The notes under the pieces: model-generated
Seen by the model: the letters and a program-made list of their open reading frames with translations, nothing else
What the model was told of the DNA's origin: nothing
Databases searched by the model: none
Made by a program: the position numbers and the translations under genes
Shown: piece by piece, positions 22,338-26,167 of the stretch
How the letters are laid out: each line of letters begins with the position of its first letter
How positions within the stretch are numbered: position 1 is the stretch's first letter
Assembly (NCBI GenBank): GCA_019136325.1
Contig: JAGVUJ010000257.1
Span: 1-26,167 of the forward strand
DNA length: 26,167 bases
Direction: 5' to 3'
Origin: Deltaproteobacteria bacterium
GTDB lineage: Bacteria > Desulfobacterota > Syntrophia > Syntrophales > Smithellaceae

Positions 22338-23689
22338 TCAAACGCGGACGGATTTGTTTGACGGACTCCACACGCCTGCCGGCCGCTTTGACTGAATTTC
22401 AAAAGCCATGCCCCGACGCCGCCTGCTAAAATCGTGCATCCGAGGAAAAGCATGCCGGCCGCATAAGAGCCGGTCGAATCCCGCAAACATCCCATCAGGT
22501 AAGGTCCGGTGAAACCGCCAAGATTACCGATGGAATTAATCAGGGCAAAACCACCGGCTGCGCCCGTTCCGCGGAGAAAGGAACCGGCAAAAGCCCAGAA
22601 AGGACCGAGGGCGCCCCAAATTCCCGCGGCGGCGACGGCCAGACAAAACACGCTTCCAACGAGAGAATCGGTCAAGACGGACAGACCAAAACCAATAGAT
22701 GCCATGACCAATGCCCCCGCCATGTGTAACCGACGGTCCCCGGTTCGATCGGATGACGTTGCGACGATCACCATAAACCCGGCTGCGGCAAGATACGGGA
22801 ACGTTGATACAACGCCGACGAGAAAATCGCTCAAACCGCCGATGCTCTTCAACATCAGCGGCATCCAGAAAGCGATGCCGTACATGGCAACAACAAGAGT
22901 AAAATAGACCATACACAAAACCCATACACGGCCGCTCCGAACAGTCTGAAAAAGTCCCTGTTCCGGGTACCCTGTTTTTTCTTTTTCCTCCTGTTCCAGC
23001 TGTCCGCGCAACCACGCCTTCTCTTCCTCCGGAAGCCAGGCTGAATTTTCCGGCCTGTCGGGCAGGTAAAAAAAGACAGCCAGACCCAGCAATACGGCGG
23101 GAAGCCCCTCCAGGAGGAAAAGCCATTGCCAGCCGGACAATCCCCCCAGGCCGTGCATTTCCAGAAGAGCGCCGGACACCGGGCCGCCAACAACACCGGC
23201 CAGCGCCGTTGCCGTCATAAAAAGCGCCACATTGCGCGCCAGATACTTGCGGGGAAACCAATACGTCAGATAGAGAATCATGCCCGGGAAAAACCCGGCT
23301 TCGGCAAACCCCAATAGAAAACGAAGCGTATAAAAACTCGTTGGTCCGGCAACAAACATCATCGCCGAGGCAATCACACCCCAGCTGATCATGATCCGGG
23401 CAATCCATATCCTGGCGCCGATTTTGTGCAGAATAAGATTGCTCGGGATTTCAAAAAGGAAGTAACCGATAAAGAAGATGCCGCTGCCTAATCCGAAAGT
23501 TGCATGGCTTAATTGCAGTTCGGCATTCATTTGCAGGGCGGCAAATCCCACATTGACCCGGTCCAGATAAGCGACAATGTAAAGGATGAACATGAACGGT
23601 ATCAGGCGGAGCGTCATTCGCCGGATGGCGCGCTTTTCCAGCGGGTTCGCGTTATTGTGCATGTTCCGGACTGATGGTGATCTGTTCAT
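22334..23689 (-). CDS. MFS transporter, anion:cation symporter (ACS) family
   Basis: The 451-residue product has about 12 hydrophobic helices and the hallmark YLDRVNVGFAALQM (41-54) of the anion:cation symporter family, which imports organic anions such as tartrate, hexuronates, phthalate or nicotinate with protons. The first half also has GFAEAGFFPGMILYLTYWFP and the second half SDRTGDRR, a loop 8-9 motif. A charged cytoplasmic loop (about 205-245) separates the halves. The ATG at 23689 lacks a good SD; the internal ATG nine codons later is no better. It follows the exchanger gene by 57 bp in the same direction, so it may be the last gene of a minus-strand unit. Substrate cannot be read from sequence. 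Confidence 0.92.
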   Translation of the reverse strand: MNRSPSVRNMHNNANPLEKRAIRRMTLRLIPFMFILYIVAYLDRVNVGFAALQMNAELQLSHATFGLGSGIFFIGYFLFEIPSNLILHKIGARIWIARIMISWGVIASAMMFVAGPTSFYTLRFLLGFAEAGFFPGMILYLTYWFPRKYLARNVALFMTATALAGVVGGPVSGALLEMHGLGGLSGWQWLFLLEGLPAVLLGLAVFFYLPDRPENSAWLPEEEKAWLRGQLEQEEKEKTGYPEQGLFQTVRSGRVWVLCMVYFTLVVAMYGIAFWMPLMLKSIGGLSDFLVGVVSTFPYLAAAGFMVIVATSSDRTGDRRLHMAGALVMASIGFGLSVLTDSLVGSVFCLAVAAAGIWGALGPFWAFAGSFLRGTGAAGGFALINSIGNLGGFTGPYLMGCLRDSTGSYAAGMLFLGCTILAGGVGAWLLKFSQSGRQACGVRQTNPSAFE

Positions 23690-23746
23690 AAATTTATTAT
23701 CGGGTGTGCCAACAATTTCAGGCCCTGAGTTTATCAGGAAATTTTA

Positions 23747-24691
23747 TTAAGACAGAGATATGCTGAACCCCATGAACTGAGCCGCGAGAAAAAGGGCGTA
23801 GATGGCAATCATCACCAGCGCCTCCAGACGGATGAATTTTCTTCCGGTGGTGACAAACATCTGCAGGAGAACGCCCGCCACAATCAGCATGGGCAGATCG
23901 CGTTGTACGATGATCGGTTCAACCGGCAACGGCCTCACCAGACACAGAGCGCCCGCCACGGCCAGTCCGGTAAAAATGTTGGACGCATAAATTTCTCCCA
24001 GTGTCACATCGGCCTGACGCCGGAACACCGCGCCCAGAGCAATCGCCAGTTCGGGAAGAGACGTTCCGAACGCATAGAAGGTGACGCCGATAAGAAGATC
24101 ATTCATCCCCAGCAGACGCGCCAGAGAGGTTCCGTTTTCCACGATCCAGCTCGACCCCAGCACAATCATGGCAATGCCTGCAATAAAAATGCTTATGTGC
24201 AGCCAGGGCCGCGCCATGTCCGTGACGGGCGTTTCCCTTCTCTGCTGCTTCGCGTCGTCAATGGTGCCTCTGAGATAAGGATAGTATGCCGCAATCAGGA
24301 TCAGGCCGTCTATCCGGCTGATCAAACCGTCCATGGCAATGACCAGAAGAAGAGCGGCGGAAAGAATCATCCAACTGGATTCTCTCTCGCGCAGCGTGGA
24401 GCCGACGACGATCGGTCGCCACAGGGCGCAAATGCCGGCAACAAAGGTCAACGTCACAAAATTGGACCCGACAATGTTGCCCACCGCGGCAGCCGGTTGC
24501 CCGCGCAGGGAAGCGAAGAGCGACACGCAAAACTCCGGGAGAGAGGTCATGACAGCCAGCAGCAAGACCGTAACCACCAGAGGAGAAACCCGCAGCCAGC
24601 CTGCCAGAATCGGGACGCGGCGCAGGACGGATTCCGTCCCCGCCCACAAAAGAACAATACCCAGTATAAAAAGAAATACTGAAACAATCAT
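23747..24691 (-). CDS. Sodium/calcium exchanger (CaCA) family membrane protein
   Basis: The 314-residue product has two homologous hydrophobic halves, each with an alpha-repeat: LLLAVMTSLPEFCVSLFASLRGQPAAAVGNIVGSN in two runs (about 43-77) and AFGTSLPELAIALGAVF...LGEIYASNIF (about 207-240). The [GT]SLPE and G[NE]I..SN pairs provide the cation-binding acidic residues, so both repeats are present. The second repeat reads GEIYASN instead of the usual GNIVGSN, and the first MTSLPE instead of GTSLPE; ion preference may therefore differ from typical YrbG/Ca2+ exchangers. A hydrophilic loop at about 140-162 joins the halves. AAAAGG lies before ATG 24691. A perfect 18-bp palindrome lies 23-40 bp upstream. 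Confidence 0.9.
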   Translation of the reverse strand: MIVSVFLFILGIVLLWAGTESVLRRVPILAGWLRVSPLVVTVLLLAVMTSLPEFCVSLFASLRGQPAAAVGNIVGSNFVTLTFVAGICALWRPIVVGSTLRERESSWMILSAALLLVIAMDGLISRIDGLILIAAYYPYLRGTIDDAKQQRRETPVTDMARPWLHISIFIAGIAMIVLGSSWIVENGTSLARLLGMNDLLIGVTFYAFGTSLPELAIALGAVFRRQADVTLGEIYASNIFTGLAVAGALCLVRPLPVEPIIVQRDLPMLIVAGVLLQMFVTTGRKFIRLEALVMIAIYALFLAAQFMGFSISLS

Positions 24692-24713
24692 TGGATCTGC
24701 CTTTTACCGGAAC

Positions 24714-24731
24714 CGTTATGGATCCATAACG
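24714..24731. promoter_or_regulatory. Perfect 18-bp palindrome upstream of the exchanger gene
   Basis: CGTTATGGATCCATAACG reads the same on both strands. It lies 23-40 bp upstream of ATG 24691, a usual place for an operator. No strong promoter boxes are visible around it. Confidence 0.5.
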
Positions 24732-24768
24732 CCAGCAGAAAGAGAAACGGCCGGAGAAAAGCGTTTCT

Positions 24769-26103
24769 TTAATACAGATTGATGGCGGTCTGCATGTTCT
24801 TGCTGGAGGAATTAATATATTCGGTAAATTTCTCAGCGATGGTCTTTATCGTGTATTCGAATTCCGCTTCGTCCTTGTCCAGCAGCGTCATGCGGAAGCC
24901 TAAAAGCGGTGTAAAGAACGATGTCAGCGGAACAACACAGATTCCCGTCGCCGCCAGCAGATAATAAACAAATCGCTTGTCGTGTTCGATGGGTTCCTTG
25001 ACAAGATTTTCGACGAATTCCCTTATCTCTCCATTTTTTATATGAAGCTTTTGATTGCTGTTGAGACCGGATTCGTTGAACACGATTGTCATATAAAAAG
25101 CGCCGTCGGTCTTGTTCACCATCAGGCAGGGAATATCCTTCAAAATATTATAGGCGATATTCGAAAGTTTTTCATAGTGTCGTTTGCGTTCATCGAGATA
25201 ATTGTAGTATTCGGGATGCGTCATGATTTTAGGAATCGCCAGTTGCGGCAATGTTGTCGAACACACTTCCGACATTTTCTGGTGCAGGATGGTATTGATA
25301 AAACGGTCAAAAATAGGATCTTTGCCGGCATTGTAAACTTCCATCCAGCCGCACCGCGAGCCGGGCCAGGGCAGCTCCTTGGAAATTCCCTTCATGCTGA
25401 TGGCCGGAACATCGCCGACAATATCGGAAAGCGGCACGGTCTTCTTGCCGTTATAGACAATATTAATGTAGGTTTCATCAAAAACGACGAAAAGATCGTT
25501 TTCTTTGGCGATCCGCACGACATTCCGCAACGTTTCCTCCGGATAAACGAAACCGGTGGGATTATCGGGGTTGATGACCAGAATTCCCACAATAGCCTTG
25601 TGACTTCTGACTTTCTGTTCCAGTTCGCGCATATCCGGATGCCATCCGTTGTATGGATTCAACCGGTAGGTGTTGGGCGGAAACGACGCGTGCAGAACTT
25701 CCGCCATGAAGTGCGTGGAATACGTCGGCTCCGGCATGATCATACGCGCGTCAACCTGGATGGAACTGTAGGCGCGGGCAATGGCGTCACCCAGGCCGTT
25801 GAAGAAAATGATATCCTCCGGGGTAATCCGGACATGGCCGCGTTTGTTGAGACGGTCGGCCAGAAATTTTCTTGTGGAATCCACGCCTTTCGTCGGCGAA
25901 TAGGCAAACGACGCGTCATCTTTGATGATTTCAATCAGAACGTCTTTCATCCAGGCGGGAATTTGTTCACCCTTTTGCACCGGATCACCGATATTTTCCC
26001 AAATGATGTCAACGCCCAGTTCCTTGAGCTTGTTGGCAATCAGTACGATATTTCGTATTTCATAAGTCAGCCCGCTGCCACCGCGGGAAATTTCAAAACG
26101 CAT
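24769..26103 (-). CDS. PLP-dependent aminotransferase, class I/II (AlaT-like)
   Basis: The 444-residue product is a fold-type I aminotransferase: IGDP (38-41), AYSPTKG (67-73), NGLGDAIAR (102-110, cofactor phosphate region), NPDNPTG (178-184), D209-E-T-Y212 for the PLP ring, the Schiff-base lysine K242 in GISKELPWPG and R250 in SRCGW, with a second substrate-binding Arg in GFRMTLL near the C-terminus. Its length and the long C-terminal part suggest an alanine/glutamate-type transaminase in the AspC/AlaT group, but substrate is not certain. AAGGGG lies 11 nt before ATG 26103, a little far. It is the first visible gene of a minus-strand run with the exchanger and MFS genes (gaps 77 and 57 bp). 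Confidence 0.93.
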   Translation of the reverse strand: MRFEISRGGSGLTYEIRNIVLIANKLKELGVDIIWENIGDPVQKGEQIPAWMKDVLIEIIKDDASFAYSPTKGVDSTRKFLADRLNKRGHVRITPEDIIFFNGLGDAIARAYSSIQVDARMIMPEPTYSTHFMAEVLHASFPPNTYRLNPYNGWHPDMRELEQKVRSHKAIVGILVINPDNPTGFVYPEETLRNVVRIAKENDLFVVFDETYINIVYNGKKTVPLSDIVGDVPAISMKGISKELPWPGSRCGWMEVYNAGKDPIFDRFINTILHQKMSEVCSTTLPQLAIPKIMTHPEYYNYLDERKRHYEKLSNIAYNILKDIPCLMVNKTDGAFYMTIVFNESGLNSNQKLHIKNGEIREFVENLVKEPIEHDKRFVYYLLAATGICVVPLTSFFTPLLGFRMTLLDKDEAEFEYTIKTIAEKFTEYINSSSKNMQTAINLY

Positions 26104-26167
26104 AAGTATTTTAACCCCTTAGATGTTAAGTTTTATTTTATATTATATATTTATTTAAATTTCCAGC
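26104..26167 (-). other. AT-rich leader of the aminotransferase gene, cut by the window edge
   Basis: A TATAAT occurs on the minus strand at 26147-26142 within a run of A/T. A -35 box cannot be placed with confidence because of the composition and the window edge. Confidence 0.3.

Noticed and set aside
22536..23408. 290-codon minus-strand frame inside the MFS gene
   Set aside because: Same strand but shifted frame over the transporter; Arg/Cys/Gly-rich product with no recognisable domain.

Overview
The window reads as an ordinary housekeeping stretch from a mesophilic, roughly 50% GC, Gram-negative bacterium. The gene set (Skp/OmpH chaperone, lipoprotein, TonB-like protein, TatA, RodZ-like protein, bacterial SWIB protein, DUF6448 and DUF1846 proteins, an AidB-like acyl-CoA dehydrogenase) and the general look of the proteins suggest a deltaproteobacterium of the Syntrophaceae type (Syntrophus/Smithella-like). 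That placement is inference; no 16S or other phylogenetic marker is present.

Layout. 1-690: the 3' end of serS, two serine tRNAs (UGA, GCU), a block of three hairpins, then tRNA-Arg(ACG) and a terminator. 714-1531 (minus): a small lipoprotein gene and a frameshifted gene for a short signal-peptide/membrane protein. 1832-4378 (plus): yjbQ, eno and a DUF6448 secreted protein. 4586-5353 (minus): suhB. 5499-6591 (plus): a RodZ-like HTH membrane protein and tatA. 6604-9694 (minus): the glycolytic operon gap-pgk-tpiA behind a clear sigma70-type promoter. 9844-11373 (minus): a DUF1846 protein with its own promoter overlapped by a palindrome. 11573-13797 (minus): malic enzyme followed by a Skp/OmpH chaperone. 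14046-15164 (plus): SWIB protein and a TonB-like protein. 15197-16822 (minus): beta-CASP metallo-beta-lactamase RNase. 17030-17143 (minus): a tiny lysine-rich protein gene. 17324-19029 (plus): a two-gene NodI/NodJ-type ABC exporter. 19352-19702 (plus): an RRM RNA-binding protein. 19878-22213: divergent tetR and acyl-CoA dehydrogenase with twin operators. 22334-26103 (minus): MFS transporter, Na+/Ca2+-type exchanger and a PLP aminotransferase.

Functionally, eno, gap, pgk, tpiA and malic enzyme cover lower glycolysis/gluconeogenesis and C4-C3 conversion. The rest is envelope biogenesis, RNA metabolism and transport. I see no phage, IS element, CRISPR array or defence island.

The most interesting signals are small. 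(1) Two structured hairpin elements (376-506 and 19710-19776) look related and have conserved loops but different stems. (2) A strongly translated, frameshifted mini-gene lies behind a sigma54-like promoter. (3) A 37-codon Lys-rich gene has its own promoter and Shine-Dalgarno (SD). (4) A precisely placed double TetR-type operator sits in the acyl-CoA dehydrogenase promoter. I found no convincing large undescribed system.
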